A DNA stretch of 64,000 bases from Actinomycetota bacterium (lineage in GTDB: Bacteria > Actinomycetota > UBA4738 > HRBIN12). Under the pieces are notes generated by a model. That model was given only the letters and a program-made list of their open reading frames with translations, was not told the origin of the DNA and did no database searches. Both the position numbers and the translations under genes were made by a program. Numbering within the stretch: the stretch's first letter is position 1; each line of letters begins with the position of its first letter. Positions 16,520 through 25,238 of the stretch are shown piece after piece. Location of the stretch: NCBI GenBank assembly GCA_035697485.1, contig DASSCU010000029.1, positions 85,757-149,756 of the forward strand, given 5' to 3'.

Positions 16520-18874
16520 ATGGCCACCGAGACCGAAGAGATCCGCGGCATCGGCCACAGCGTCCGACGAAAGGAAGACGACCGTTTCGTGCGCGGTCGA
16601 GGCAACTACGTCGACGACGTGCAGCTGCCTGGCATGCTCCACATGGCGATCCTGCGGAGCCCGTACGCCCACGCGAAGCTGAACTCGATCGACGGATCAG
16701 CGGCCCAGGCGATGCCGGGTGTCGTCGCGGTCGTGACCGGCGAGCTGATGGCGCAGCACAACCTCGCGTGGATGCCGACGCTGTCGGGCGACACGCAGGC
16801 CGTGCTCGTCACCGACAAGGTGCGATTCCAGGGGCAAGAGGTCGCCGCCGTGATCGCCGACGACCCCTACGTCGCGAAGGACGCCCTCGAGAGGATCGAG
16901 GTCGATTACGAGCCGCTCGGCGTCGTCGTCACCCCGCAGGCCGCCGCCGCCGACGGCGCGCCGCTGATCCGTGACGAGAAGGACGACCAGACCGACAACC
17001 ACATCTATCACTGGGAGTCCGGCGACGAAGAGGCGACCGATCGCGCGTTCGCCGACGCCGACAGGGTCGTGAAGCTCGACACGTTCTACCCGCGCTCACA
17101 TCCGTCACCCCTCGAGACGTGCGGTTGCGTTGCCGACGTCGACCCCGCGACCGGGCAGGCGACGATCTACATGACGTCGCAGGCGCCGCACGCGATCCGC
17201 ACGGTGTTCGCGCTCGTGGCGGGTCTGCCCGAGGAGAACATCCGCATCATCTCCCCCGACCTCGGTGGAGGCTTCGGCAACAAGGTGCCCGTCTACCCCG
17301 GCTACGTCGTGGCCACGGCTGCCTCGTTGCTGCTCGGACATCCCGTGAAGTGGATCGAGGATCGGACCGAGAACCTGATCTCGACCGGGTTCGCGCGCGA
17401 CTTCCACATGCACGGCGAGCTCGCGCTGAAAGACGACGGCACGATGCTGGGCCTGCGGACGTCGCTGCTCGCCGACGAGGGCGCGTTCCATGCCGACGCC
17501 CAGCCGAGCAAGTTCAAGGTCGGTCTCTTCCACATCGTGACCGGCTCCTACGACCTGCCGGCCGCCCACGTCCAAGCCGACGGCTACTACACGAACAAGG
17601 CGCCCGGCGGTGTGGCCTACCGCTGCTCGTTCCGGGTGACCGAGGCTTCCTTCCTGATCGAGCGGCTCGTACAGAACGCCGCGTACGAGCTCGGCATGGA
17701 TCCGGCCGACATCCGCAAGAAGAACTTCATCGACAAGGACCAGTTCCCCTACGAGTCGGTCACGGGGTTCGTCTACGACTCGGGCGACTACCACGGTGCG
17801 ATGGACCTGGCGCTCGAGAAGATCGACTACGCCGGCTTGCGCGAGGAGCAGAAGCGTGAACGCGCCGACGGCAAGCTCTGGGGCATCGGGCTCGCTTCGT
17901 TCACCGAGGTCGTGGGCGCCGGTCCGCACAAGGACTACGACATCATCGGCCTCAAGATGAACGACGGCGCCGAGCTGCGGATCCACCCGACGGGGAAGGC
18001 GATCCTGAAGATCAGCTCGATCACGCAGGGCCAGGGACACGAGACCACGTTCGCCCAGATCGTGTCCGAGGAGCTCGGCATCCAGCCCGAGGACATCAAG
18101 GTGATGCACGGCGACACCGACAACACGCCGTACGGGCTCGGCACGTACGCCTCGCGCTCGACCCCGGTCTCTGGTGCGGCGACGGCGATGGTGGCTCGAC
18201 GCGTCGGCGAGAAGGCGCGGAAGATCGCCGCGCACCTGCTCGAGGTCAGCGAGGAAGACGTGGAGTTCCACCGTCCGAACTACACGGTGAGGGGCGCGCC
18301 CGACCGGGCCGTCACGATCCAAGACGTCGCGTTCGCCGCGTATACGAACTTCCCCGACGGCATGGAGGCCGGGCTGGAAGGCAACTACTACTACGACCCG
18401 CCGAATCTGACGTTCCCGTTCGGGACGTACGCGGTCGCGGTCGAGGTCGACCCGGAGACCGGCGAGTGGCAGGTCAAGCGCATGGTCGCCGTCGACGACT
18501 GCGGCGTGCGCATCAACCCGATGATCGTCGAGGGCCAGATCCACGGCGGTCTGACCGAGGGCTTCGGCATCGCGGCGATGCAGCAGATCACGTTCGACGA
18601 CGACGGCAACTGCATCGGGTCGAACTTCCTGGATTACCTGCTGCCGACCGCGGTCGAGACGCCGAAGTTCGAGCTGGGTGAGACCGTGACGCCCTCACCT
18701 CACCACCCGATCGGCGCGAAGGGCGTCGGGGAGTCGGCCACGGTCGGCTCCCCCGCCGCATACGTGAACGCGGTGATCGACGCGCTGCAGCCGCTCGGCG
18801 TGAAGAACATCGACATGCCGCTCACGAGCGCCAAGGTGTGGGACGCGATCCAGGCGGCGCAAGGGGGGTCGTGA
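16520..18874 (+). CDS. coxL: Form I aerobic carbon monoxide dehydrogenase large (Mo-Cu) subunit
   Basis: Catalytic molybdopterin subunit of 784 residues, close to the usual CoxL length of about 800. The diagnostic form I loop AYRCSFR is at residues 366-372 (cysteine codon 17624-17626). That cysteine carries the copper of the Mo-S-Cu centre; form II and xanthine dehydrogenases have other residues here. GGGFGNK and a C-terminal GVGESATVGSP with the catalytic glutamate are also present. I chose ATG 16520 (AAGGAG upstream), which starts with the family sequence GIGHSVRRKEDDRFVRGRG. It oxidises CO, allowing trace-gas scavenging. No coxD (AAA ATPase) or coxE (VWA protein) gene is present in the window. 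Confidence 0.95.
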   Translation: MATETEEIRGIGHSVRRKEDDRFVRGRGNYVDDVQLPGMLHMAILRSPYAHAKLNSIDGSAAQAMPGVVAVVTGELMAQHNLAWMPTLSGDTQAVLVTDKVRFQGQEVAAVIADDPYVAKDALERIEVDYEPLGVVVTPQAAAADGAPLIRDEKDDQTDNHIYHWESGDEEATDRAFADADRVVKLDTFYPRSHPSPLETCGCVADVDPATGQATIYMTSQAPHAIRTVFALVAGLPEENIRIISPDLGGGFGNKVPVYPGYVVATAASLLLGHPVKWIEDRTENLISTGFARDFHMHGELALKDDGTMLGLRTSLLADEGAFHADAQPSKFKVGLFHIVTGSYDLPAAHVQADGYYTNKAPGGVAYRCSFRVTEASFLIERLVQNAAYELGMDPADIRKKNFIDKDQFPYESVTGFVYDSGDYHGAMDLALEKIDYAGLREEQKRERADGKLWGIGLASFTEVVGAGPHKDYDIIGLKMNDGAELRIHPTGKAILKISSITQGQGHETTFAQIVSEELGIQPEDIKVMHGDTDNTPYGLGTYASRSTPVSGAATAMVARRVGEKARKIAAHLLEVSEEDVEFHRPNYTVRGAPDRAVTIQDVAFAAYTNFPDGMEAGLEGNYYYDPPNLTFPFGTYAVAVEVDPETGEWQVKRMVAVDDCGVRINPMIVEGQIHGGLTEGFGIAAMQQITFDDDGNCIGSNFLDYLLPTAVETPKFELGETVTPSPHHPIGAKGVGESATVGSPAAYVNAVIDALQPLGVKNIDMPLTSAKVWDAIQAAQGGS

Positions 18875-19836
18875 AACCCGAGGTCCTGAAGCTCGCCGCA
18901 GAGCTCTCGGCACGGGGTCGTCCGTACGTGCTCGCCACCGTGGTGTGGCGCCGCGCGCCGTCGTCGGGCAAGGAGGGTGCCACGGCGCTGATCACGCCCG
19001 ATCGCACGGTGCGCGGATGGATCGGCGGCGCGTGCGCCGAGCCGACGGTGGTGCGCGAGGCCCTGAAGGCGATCGACGAAGGCACCCCCCGATTGCTGTT
19101 CCTGGGTCCGCCCGAGGAGCTCGCCGCGCACACCCGCGACGGGGTCGTGAGCGTGCCGATCGCGTGTCAGAGCGAAGGTGCCCTGGAGGTCTACGTGGAA
19201 CCCGTGCTGCCGCAACCCCAGCTCGTGGCGATCGGCAGGTCGCCCGCCGCCTTGGCCCTCACCAGGCTCGCCCGAGGCCTCGGCTGGCGGACGCTCGCGA
19301 TCGACGACGGAGGCTCGGTGTCCGGCCACGAGGCGGACACGGTGATCACGTCGCTCGACCTCGACGACGTCGACGATCGCTCGTTCGTGATCGTCGCGAC
19401 GCAGGGTCACTACGACGAGGGTGCCCTCGAACGCGCCCTCGCGACGCCGGCCATCTACGTGGGGCTCGTGGCGTCCGCCAGGCGCGCGGACGCGGTGCTC
19501 GGCTACCTGCGTGATCGAGGCGTCGCCGAGGACCGGCTCGAGCGCGTGCACGCCCCCGCCGGGCTCGATCTCGGCCACGTCTCGACCGACGAGATCGCGG
19601 TCGCGATCCTCGCCGAGATCGTGCGGTTGCGCGCGGCCGGTGAACTCGACTCACCGATGGTGGAGGCCTCACCGCCGCGTCACGAGGAGATCGACCCCGT
19701 CTGCGGCATGACCGTCGACGTCGCCGACGCCCGGTACCGCACGACCCACGACGGCCGCACCATCTACTTCTGCTCGGCGTCGTGCCTCGAGGCCTTCGAG
19801 CAGGATCCCACTCGCTTTCAGGAGGTCGGCTCCTGA
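18871..19836 (+). CDS. XdhC-family factor fused to a C-terminal YHS domain
   Basis: Protein of 321 residues whose GTG overlaps the coxL stop (GTGA). Residues about 1-260 form an XdhC-type protein (WIGGACAEPTVV near the N-terminus, a Rossmann-like LVAIGRSPAALAL, HAPAGLDLGH near the end). The last 50 residues are a YHS domain (DPVCGMTVD, then YFCSASCLEAFE) with metal-binding cysteines. The N-terminal XdhC cysteine is retained in GGACAEP. YHS domains occur in copper and heavy-metal proteins, so a role in supplying copper or sulfur to the CoxL active site is an attractive inference. It is co-transcribed with coxMSL. Confidence 0.88.
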   Translation: MKPEVLKLAAELSARGRPYVLATVVWRRAPSSGKEGATALITPDRTVRGWIGGACAEPTVVREALKAIDEGTPRLLFLGPPEELAAHTRDGVVSVPIACQSEGALEVYVEPVLPQPQLVAIGRSPAALALTRLARGLGWRTLAIDDGGSVSGHEADTVITSLDLDDVDDRSFVIVATQGHYDEGALERALATPAIYVGLVASARRADAVLGYLRDRGVAEDRLERVHAPAGLDLGHVSTDEIAVAILAEIVRLRAAGELDSPMVEASPPRHEEIDPVCGMTVDVADARYRTTHDGRTIYFCSASCLEAFEQDPTRFQEVGS

Positions 19837-19858
19837 GCCCGACCGGCCGTTCGCTCGG

Positions 19859-19864
19859 TAGGCT
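19859..19864 (+). promoter_or_regulatory. Leaderless -10 (TAGGCT) before coxG
   Basis: TAGGCT is followed by 6 bases and then ATG 19871, the arrangement of leaderless actinobacterial genes. It suggests that coxG can be transcribed separately from the upstream cox genes. Confidence 0.4.
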
Positions 19865-19870
19865 CCACGC

Positions 19871-20527
19871 ATGCTGATCGAGAACGAGTTCACCGTCGCC
19901 ACGCCCGTCGACGACCTTTGGGCATACCTGCTCGACGTCGAGCGCATCGCCCCGTGCATGCCCGGCGCCGAGCTCACCGAGACGATCGACGACCGCCATT
20001 GGAAGGGCAAGGTCAACGTGAAGTTCGGCCCGGTCGCGCTGTCGTTCGCCGGCACGGTCGAGATGACCGAGCGCGACGACGAGACCCACCGTGCGGTGCT
20101 GCACGCCAAGGGCATGGAGGCGAAAGGCAAGGGCGCCGCGAACGCGACCGTCACGTCGTGGCTCGAGCCGGCCGCCGACGCCCAGACCACCGTGAAGATG
20201 ACGGCCGACATCTCGCTCACCGGCGCCGCGGCCCAGCTCTCGCGTGGTCTGCTGCCCGAGATCTCGAAGAAGCTGACCCAGCAGTTCGCCGACTGCCTCG
20301 AGGCCACGATCAACGCCGAGCAGGCTGCCTCGGTCGCCCCCGCAGCTGCCCCCGGCGCGGAGACCGGGGCGACGACCGACGCGACGACCCCGCCCGCGGC
20401 CGCCCCTGCGCCGGCTCCCGTCACTGCGAAGCACGTCGGCGGCATCGGACTCGGCCTCTCGGCGATCTGGTCTGTGATCAAGAACTTCTTCCGCCGGCTG
20501 TTCGGGGGCGGGGAGAACGAGACATGA
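19871..20527 (+). CDS. coxG: CoxG-like SRPBCC protein with C-terminal membrane anchor
   Basis: SRPBCC-fold protein of 218 residues. The N-terminal 150 residues match the CO dehydrogenase subunit G family (ENEFTVATPVDDLWAYLLD, CMPGAEL, GKVNVKFGPV). A flexible Ala/Pro/Thr-rich linker leads to a short C-terminal hydrophobic or amphipathic helix (GLGLSAIWSVIKNFFRRLF) that probably ties it to the membrane. CoxG proteins have been linked to membrane attachment of CO dehydrogenase and to quinone binding. It lies 34 bases after the XdhC-YHS gene in the cox cluster. Confidence 0.9.
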   Translation: MLIENEFTVATPVDDLWAYLLDVERIAPCMPGAELTETIDDRHWKGKVNVKFGPVALSFAGTVEMTERDDETHRAVLHAKGMEAKGKGAANATVTSWLEPAADAQTTVKMTADISLTGAAAQLSRGLLPEISKKLTQQFADCLEATINAEQAASVAPAAAPGAETGATTDATTPPAAAPAPAPVTAKHVGGIGLGLSAIWSVIKNFFRRLFGGGENET

Positions 20528-20537
20528 ACCAGCGGGC

Positions 20538-21107
20538 GTGATCACCGGCGTCGTGCTCGCGGCCGGTGAGGGGCGCCGGTTCGGCGGCACGAAGCAGCTC
20601 GCCACCGTCGGCGGGAAGCCGCTCGCCCAACACGCGATCGACGCGCTCGCCGAGGCCGGCGTCGACGAGTTGCTCGTGGTGACGGGCCACGACGCCGGCG
20701 CCGTCGAGCAGACACTCACGCTTCCCGACGAAGGACGCTTCGTGCACAACCCCGTGTTCCGTGACGGACAGGCGACGTCGCTCGCGGCCGCCTTCCACGA
20801 GGTCGACGACGAGAGCGAAGCCAGCGTCGTGCTGATGGCGGATCAACCCGGCATCACCGCCGACGACGTGCGGACCCTGATCGAGCGGTTCCGCGCGACG
20901 CGCAAGCAGATCGTTCGTCTCCGGTTCACCGACGGCCCCGGCCCAGCGCTCCTGAGTCGCGAGATCTACGCGGAAGCGGGCCACCTGCACGGCGATGTCG
21001 GCGCCCGCGTGCTGATCGCGAGCCACCCCGAGTGGGTCGAGGACGTCGCGATCGCACGCCCGGCACCGAGCGACGTCGACACCCCAGCGGACCTCGAACG
21101 AGGGTGA
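20538..21107 (+). CDS. Molybdenum cofactor cytidylyltransferase-like NTP transferase (MocA/MobA type)
   Basis: Nucleotidyltransferase of 189 residues. The N-terminal LAAGEGRRFGGTKQL is the MobA/MocA nucleotide-binding signature with the conserved lysine, and MADQPGITADD is the metal-site motif of MocA-type enzymes. CO dehydrogenases use molybdopterin cytosine dinucleotide, which MocA makes, so the position at the end of the cox cluster fits. The start is GTG 20538, 10 bases after coxG. A sugar-phosphate nucleotidyltransferase is less likely. Confidence 0.85.
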   Translation: MITGVVLAAGEGRRFGGTKQLATVGGKPLAQHAIDALAEAGVDELLVVTGHDAGAVEQTLTLPDEGRFVHNPVFRDGQATSLAAAFHEVDDESEASVVLMADQPGITADDVRTLIERFRATRKQIVRLRFTDGPGPALLSREIYAEAGHLHGDVGARVLIASHPEWVEDVAIARPAPSDVDTPADLERG

Positions 21108-21169
21108 CGCCATTGGCCGAGGCCGCACACTCACTGGCCTTCCGATCGGCTCCATGCGAGGCTCGGCGC

Positions 21170-22000
21170 ATGGGCGACGTCCAGTGGCAGCGCGATCGTA
21201 AGGTCGTCCTCGACCGTTTCGTGGCCGCCTGCTCCGGCGACGACCGGATCGTCGCGGCGTTCCTCGCAGGCTCGGCGGCCAGGGGTGACGCTGACGAGCG
21301 TTCGGACCTCGATCTGTGCGTGGTCGTACCCGACGACGACTTCGACGAGGTCGTCGACGACCGTGAACGCTTGATCGCGCAGCTCGGCGACGCCCTGATC
21401 CTCGAGGACTTCGGCAACGACGGGCTCGTGTTCGCGATCCTGACCGACGGCACCGACATCGAGCTGCACTTCGTTCGCGAGGGCGAGCTCGACCAAGTGC
21501 GATCGGGACCCCACCGGGTGCTCGTGGACGACCGCGGCGTGCTCGCCGGCATGACCTTCCCCTGGCCCGAGTTCGATCGCGTGACGCAGGTTCAGGAGCT
21601 CGGCAACGTCGTGATGTGGTTCTGGCACGATCTGTCGCACTTCGCGGCGGCGATCGATCGCGGTCATCTCTGGTGGGCCGCCGGCCAGCTGGAGGCACTC
21701 CGCTCCTACTGCGTGCGGCTGGCACGGGTCGAGCAGGGCGCCGAGCCCATGCCCGACGAGCCGTACTGGAAGCTCGATGCCGAGATGCCGACGGCGCCGC
21801 TCGACCCGATCCGCTCGACGTTCGTGCCGATGGAACGAGCCGCGCTGCTCGACGCCGCTCGTACGCTGCTGGCGTTCTTCCGCTCGTGGGCGCCCGCGAT
21901 CGCGCGGGCCCATGGGCTCACGTATCCGGATGCGCTCGATCACCTCGCGGGCGCTCGCCTCGACGACCTCGACGCTCCGGGAACCGCCCCCTACCCTTGA
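21170..22000 (+). CDS. Nucleotidyltransferase-domain protein
   Basis: Protein of 276 residues with an N-terminal polymerase-beta-type nucleotidyltransferase domain: LAGSAARGDADERSDLDLCVV holds the GS motif and the DxD metal-binding pair. The remainder is helical and resembles the C-terminal part of aminoglycoside- or lincosamide-type nucleotidyltransferases. The substrate is unknown and resistance cannot be asserted. I chose ATG 21170; the longer reading starts inside the preceding gene. Confidence 0.7.
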   Translation: MGDVQWQRDRKVVLDRFVAACSGDDRIVAAFLAGSAARGDADERSDLDLCVVVPDDDFDEVVDDRERLIAQLGDALILEDFGNDGLVFAILTDGTDIELHFVREGELDQVRSGPHRVLVDDRGVLAGMTFPWPEFDRVTQVQELGNVVMWFWHDLSHFAAAIDRGHLWWAAGQLEALRSYCVRLARVEQGAEPMPDEPYWKLDAEMPTAPLDPIRSTFVPMERAALLDAARTLLAFFRSWAPAIARAHGLTYPDALDHLAGARLDDLDAPGTAPYP

Positions 22001-22022
22001 GCATCGCCGCAGTGGAGGTTCG

Positions 22023-22913
22023 ATGCAGGTCCGAACGGCAACCCAGCTGGACGTGGAGACGATGTGCGACATCTTCTTCGAGTCATACAACGACCTGCAT
22101 CGTCGGTACGGCCTTTCCGAGGAGGACCCTGCTGACCGGCGGTGGCTAGCGGACGCCCTCAGCCACGTGCTCCGTACGGACCCGAAAGGCACGATGCTCG
22201 CGATCGACGACGGGACGCCGGCCGCGTTCGCAACGTCGTACTTGCGCGACTCGTACTGGTTCCTGTCGTTCCTCTTCGTGAGCCCCGATGCGCAGGGTCG
22301 AGGCGTCGGGAAGGCCTTGCTCGGCGCGGTGCTGCCACCGGAGGGAGATGGGATCACGCGGGCGCTGGTGGTGGAGTCGTTCCAGCCGATCTCGACAGGT
22401 CTCTACGCCGGACACGGCATCACCCCCCGGGGCGTGCGCTACGTGCTGACCGGCGTGACGGATCCCGCACGACTGCCCGAGATCGGTGCCGGTATGGAGG
22501 TCGCAGACCTCACGGCGGACGGGATCGCGGAGATGAGCGAGCTGGACCGTCGGCATCTGGGCTTCTCGCGGGCCGCCGACCACGGGTGGTGGCTGCGATC
22601 AGAGATGACGGCGCACGAGTACCGACGCGAAGGTTCGCTGGTCGGCTACGCGTACGTCGACGAGGAGGACATCGTTGGCCCCGCGCTCGGCGAGGACGAC
22701 GCCACGGTGTGCGCGATCGTGGCCGACCTGGTGCGTCGCGCCGAGCATCCCGAGACGCTCAAGGTACCTGTCTACGGGAACAACGCCGAGCTCTTCCGCA
22801 TGCTCGTGCGCGCCGGGGCACGTATCGAGCCGAGCGACTTCCGATTTTTCTACTGCTCGACTGGCGACGCTTTGCCACCGGCCTACATCCACTACGCGGG
22901 CTACATGGCCTGA
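22023..22913 (+). CDS. GNAT-family N-acetyltransferase
   Basis: Protein of 296 residues. The N-terminal half is a GNAT domain with acetyl-CoA loop SPDAQGRGVGKALL, and the C-terminal half is a second, diverged GNAT-like unit ending with FRMLVRAGARIEPSDFRFF. ATG 22023 is preceded by GTGGAGG. It starts 23 bases after the nucleotidyltransferase, so the two may be co-transcribed. The acceptor substrate is unknown. Confidence 0.8.
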   Translation: MQVRTATQLDVETMCDIFFESYNDLHRRYGLSEEDPADRRWLADALSHVLRTDPKGTMLAIDDGTPAAFATSYLRDSYWFLSFLFVSPDAQGRGVGKALLGAVLPPEGDGITRALVVESFQPISTGLYAGHGITPRGVRYVLTGVTDPARLPEIGAGMEVADLTADGIAEMSELDRRHLGFSRAADHGWWLRSEMTAHEYRREGSLVGYAYVDEEDIVGPALGEDDATVCAIVADLVRRAEHPETLKVPVYGNNAELFRMLVRAGARIEPSDFRFFYCSTGDALPPAYIHYAGYMA

Positions 22914-22935
22914 TCGCCCGCGATCCGGTCGCGCG

Positions 22936-23166
22936 TCAGAGGCCGCGCAGCCCGACCGGCGATCCCTCCGCGTCGCCCCATGCGCCCCGTCGAGGGTCCA
23001 CCCGGTTCCGGACGAGCGCATCGAGGTCATCGGGTGGGAGGTTCATCTGGTGCCACCACGGCGTCACCAGGCTGCCGTACCGGAGATGCAACACGACGTG
23101 CCCGGGAAGGATCCCAGCCCCCGCCGGGGCCTCGGTTTCCCGCACATGAGCAGGATCGTGTCCCAA
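22936..23166 (-). CDS. Short hypothetical ORF in the 22.9-23.2 kb gap
   Basis: The roughly 300-base gap between the GNAT and nitrilase genes holds a 76-residue reading frame from TTG 23166 on the minus strand. Its third-position GC and the segment HLRYGSLVTPWWHQMNLP look protein-like, but I recognise no family, and the TTG start lacks a clear ribosome-binding site. A GTG within AHVRET would give a shorter product. It could also be the tail of a decayed gene. Confidence 0.3.
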   Translation of the reverse strand: MGHDPAHVRETEAPAGAGILPGHVVLHLRYGSLVTPWWHQMNLPPDDLDALVRNRVDPRRGAWGDAEGSPVGLRGL

Positions 23167-23211
23167 CGCCCATCGAGATCGTCGTCTCCCGCTCGTGCGC
23201 TCGACACACCC

Positions 23212-24039
23212 TCAGCACGTGACACCGAGCCGACGGTGCTGCAGCACCGGGAACGAACGACGCAGCGCGCGCTGGGCATCGACGTCGAGGTCGGCGACCC
23301 AGACTCCGTCGCCTTCCTCGGGTGCTTCGATGAGCACTCGGCCCCACGGGTCGAGCACCAGGGAATGGCCGTACGAGCGCCGACCCTCGGCCGGATCGCC
23401 GAACGGTCCCCACTGCCCGGGCGCGACCACGAAGCACTGGTTCTCGATCGCCCGGGCACGGAGCAAGGTATGCCAGTGATCGCGGCCGGTCGTGTGCTGG
23501 AACTGCGCCGGCACGCACAGCACCTGTGCCCCCTGGGTCATGAGCCCCCGATACAGCTCGGGGAACCGCACGTCGTAGCAGATCGAGAGGCCGAGTCGTA
23601 CCTCGTCCATACGACACGTCACGATCTCGTCGCCCGGGGCGATCGAGTCCGACTCGCGGATCGGTGGCTGGTCGGGCAGCTCGACGTCGTAGAGATGGAT
23701 CTTCCGGTAGGTGGCGACGACCTCGCCGTGGGGATCGAGCAGCGCCGACGTGTCGTACACCCGGCCGTCGCCGTCCGCTTCAAGCACGCCCCCGGCCAGC
23801 ACCCATAGCGAGCGCTCGCGAGCGACGGCCCCGAGGCGATCGGTCACCGGTCCGGGGATCGGCGAGGCGACCTCCGCTCGGCGCCCGGCCGGCCCCATGA
23901 AGTCCAGGTACTCCGGCAACGTGGCGAGCTCGGCACCGCCCTCAGCGGCCTCGATCACCAGCCGCTCGGCGAGGTCGAGGTTGCGCTCGACGTCGTCGGT
24001 GGAACGCATCTGACAGACCGCGACGCGCACCTGCCTCAC
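23212..24039 (-). CDS. Carbon-nitrogen hydrolase (nitrilase superfamily, omega-amidase-like)
   Basis: Amidase of 275 residues, typical for the Nit2/NLP1 branch. The catalytic triad is visible: E43 in LPEYLDF, K113 in YRKIHLYD and C154 in SICYDVRFPELYR. Members hydrolyse small amides such as alpha-ketoglutaramate or deaminated glutathione. The start is GTG 24039, overlapping the stop of the upstream DUF6328 gene (GTGA); the longer frame through 24558 is antisense-type sequence. Cytoplasmic, no signal peptide. Confidence 0.9.
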   Translation of the reverse strand: MRQVRVAVCQMRSTDDVERNLDLAERLVIEAAEGGAELATLPEYLDFMGPAGRRAEVASPIPGPVTDRLGAVARERSLWVLAGGVLEADGDGRVYDTSALLDPHGEVVATYRKIHLYDVELPDQPPIRESDSIAPGDEIVTCRMDEVRLGLSICYDVRFPELYRGLMTQGAQVLCVPAQFQHTTGRDHWHTLLRARAIENQCFVVAPGQWGPFGDPAEGRRSYGHSLVLDPWGRVLIEAPEEGDGVWVADLDVDAQRALRRSFPVLQHRRLGVTC

Positions 24040-24515
24040 CCGTGGCGGAAGCGACGCTGCAGCGGCAGCACCAACCACAGCGCGATCACGATGAGCGCCG
24101 AGGCGATCGCGATCGCGTTCGCGACGTCGTTGGTGAACACGAGCTCGGAGACGAGCCAGACCACCGACACGATCGCGACCCCGAGGCACGCGATGCCGGC
24201 GAGGATCAACCGGTTGGACGTACGGATGATCTGCTCCTTGTCGCCCTTGCGGAACCGCAGCCGGTGGAACGATGTCGGCGTGATCATCAACACCGCCGCG
24301 AGCGCCGTCGAGAAGAACGCGAGGATGTAGGCGAACCGCTCGTAACCCGTGATCGTCTCGAAGGTACCCGTAAAGGGCAGGGTCAGCAGGAACGCGAACA
24401 GCACCTGCACGCCCGGCAACACGACGCGCACCTCGTTCAGGAACTCGATCAGTTCGCGGTCGACTCGTTCCTTCTCGGACTCGTGCTCCGCCGCAGGCGT
24501 CTCGCCACTCATCAT
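24036..24515 (-). CDS. DUF6328-type small membrane protein
   Basis: Protein of 159 residues with an acidic N-terminus (ERVDRELIEFLNEVRVVLPG), then four transmembrane segments around residues 38-55, 62-80, 104-122 and 130-150. The motif GVQVLFAFLLTLPF and the FHRLRFRKGDK loop are characteristic of this uncharacterised actinobacterial family. It is co-transcribed with the nitrilase. Function unknown. Confidence 0.75.
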   Translation of the reverse strand: MMSGETPAAEHESEKERVDRELIEFLNEVRVVLPGVQVLFAFLLTLPFTGTFETITGYERFAYILAFFSTALAAVLMITPTSFHRLRFRKGDKEQIIRTSNRLILAGIACLGVAIVSVVWLVSELVFTNDVANAIAIASALIVIALWLVLPLQRRFRHG

Positions 24516-24566
24516 CGGACCCTACCGCGCTCGCACGGCTCGGTGCCCGTTCAGACACCCTGTTGG

Positions 24567-24572
24567 TAGCGT
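24567..24572 (+). promoter_or_regulatory. Leaderless -10 (TAGCGT)
   Basis: TAGCGT is followed by 6 bases and ATG 24579 of the hypothetical protein. Confidence 0.4.
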
Positions 24573-24578
24573 TGCGCC

Positions 24579-25184
24579 ATGCCGCAGGGTCGATACGCCG
24601 TGCTCGGCGACGATGGCACCCCCGTCGGCATCGAGGCCTTCCGCTGCGCCCCGGGGCCGATGGGCTGGCGCTATTTCAGCGAGGTGGAGACCGACGATCC
24701 GACGCCGCACCGCGAGATCGTCGACGTGGCGGTCGACGCCGACTGGCGTATCGCCCGCGTCCGCATCGACACGGGTGAGCGTCACGTGTTGCTCGAACCT
24801 CGAGGCGACGTGCTGGCGGGGTTCCGTGACGGTGTCGAGATAGAGATCCCGTACGGCCCCGACGTGCACCTCGACTACTTCACGCCCGCGACGAACCTCG
24901 TCACGACGAAACGACTGGACGCCACGGCCGAGATCGATGTCGTGTACCTCGCACCCGTGACGATGGAACCCTCGCGGGAGCGGCAGCGCTACGAACTCGG
25001 TGGCCCGGATGAGATCGAGACGCCGAGCGGACGGTTCTCGGCGACGCGCTGGACGTTCACGGCCCTCGACTCCGGCTGGACCGCCGACCTGTGGGTCGCC
25101 GGCGACGTCGTCGTCGCCTACGACCGGCTGTTCGAGCTCACGGAGTACGAGGCCGGAGCGAGCGGCGCGCATCCCCTGACGTGA
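24579..25184 (+). CDS. Hypothetical protein, putative lipid- or glycolipid-binding beta-barrel
   Basis: Protein of 201 residues without signal peptide or membrane segment, rich in alternating hydrophobic strands (HVLLEPRGDVLAGFRDGVE, LDYFTPATNLVTTKRLD). The pattern resembles DUF3108-like or lipocalin-like barrels, but I do not recognise the family with confidence. It appears leaderless and is followed by a strong bidirectional hairpin. Confidence 0.6.
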   Translation: MPQGRYAVLGDDGTPVGIEAFRCAPGPMGWRYFSEVETDDPTPHREIVDVAVDADWRIARVRIDTGERHVLLEPRGDVLAGFRDGVEIEIPYGPDVHLDYFTPATNLVTTKRLDATAEIDVVYLAPVTMEPSRERQRYELGGPDEIETPSGRFSATRWTFTALDSGWTADLWVAGDVVVAYDRLFELTEYEAGASGAHPLT

Positions 25185-25185
25185 C

Positions 25186-25213
25186 GAAGGCCGGCCCCGA
25201 GGGGCCGGCCTTC
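25186..25213. terminator. Perfect 13-bp inverted repeat between convergent genes
   Basis: GAAGGCCGGCCCC and GGGGCCGGCCTTC form a perfect stem with a 2-4 base loop, starting right after the stop of the upstream gene and 26 bases from the stop of the convergent yceI-like gene. No long T-run follows, as is common for terminators in high-GC bacteria. Confidence 0.7.
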
Positions 25214-25238
25214 CACGGGCATCTCGTCGGATCGGCGC

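Noticed and set aside
16520..18874. Large molybdenum subunit as a xanthine dehydrogenase
   Set aside because: The active-site loop is AYRCSFR, specific to form I CO dehydrogenase, and the gene order is coxM-coxS-coxL.
21170..22000. Aminoglycoside or lincosamide resistance nucleotidyltransferase
   Set aside because: Only the generic GS and DxD nucleotidyltransferase motifs are visible; nothing specific for antibiotic substrates.
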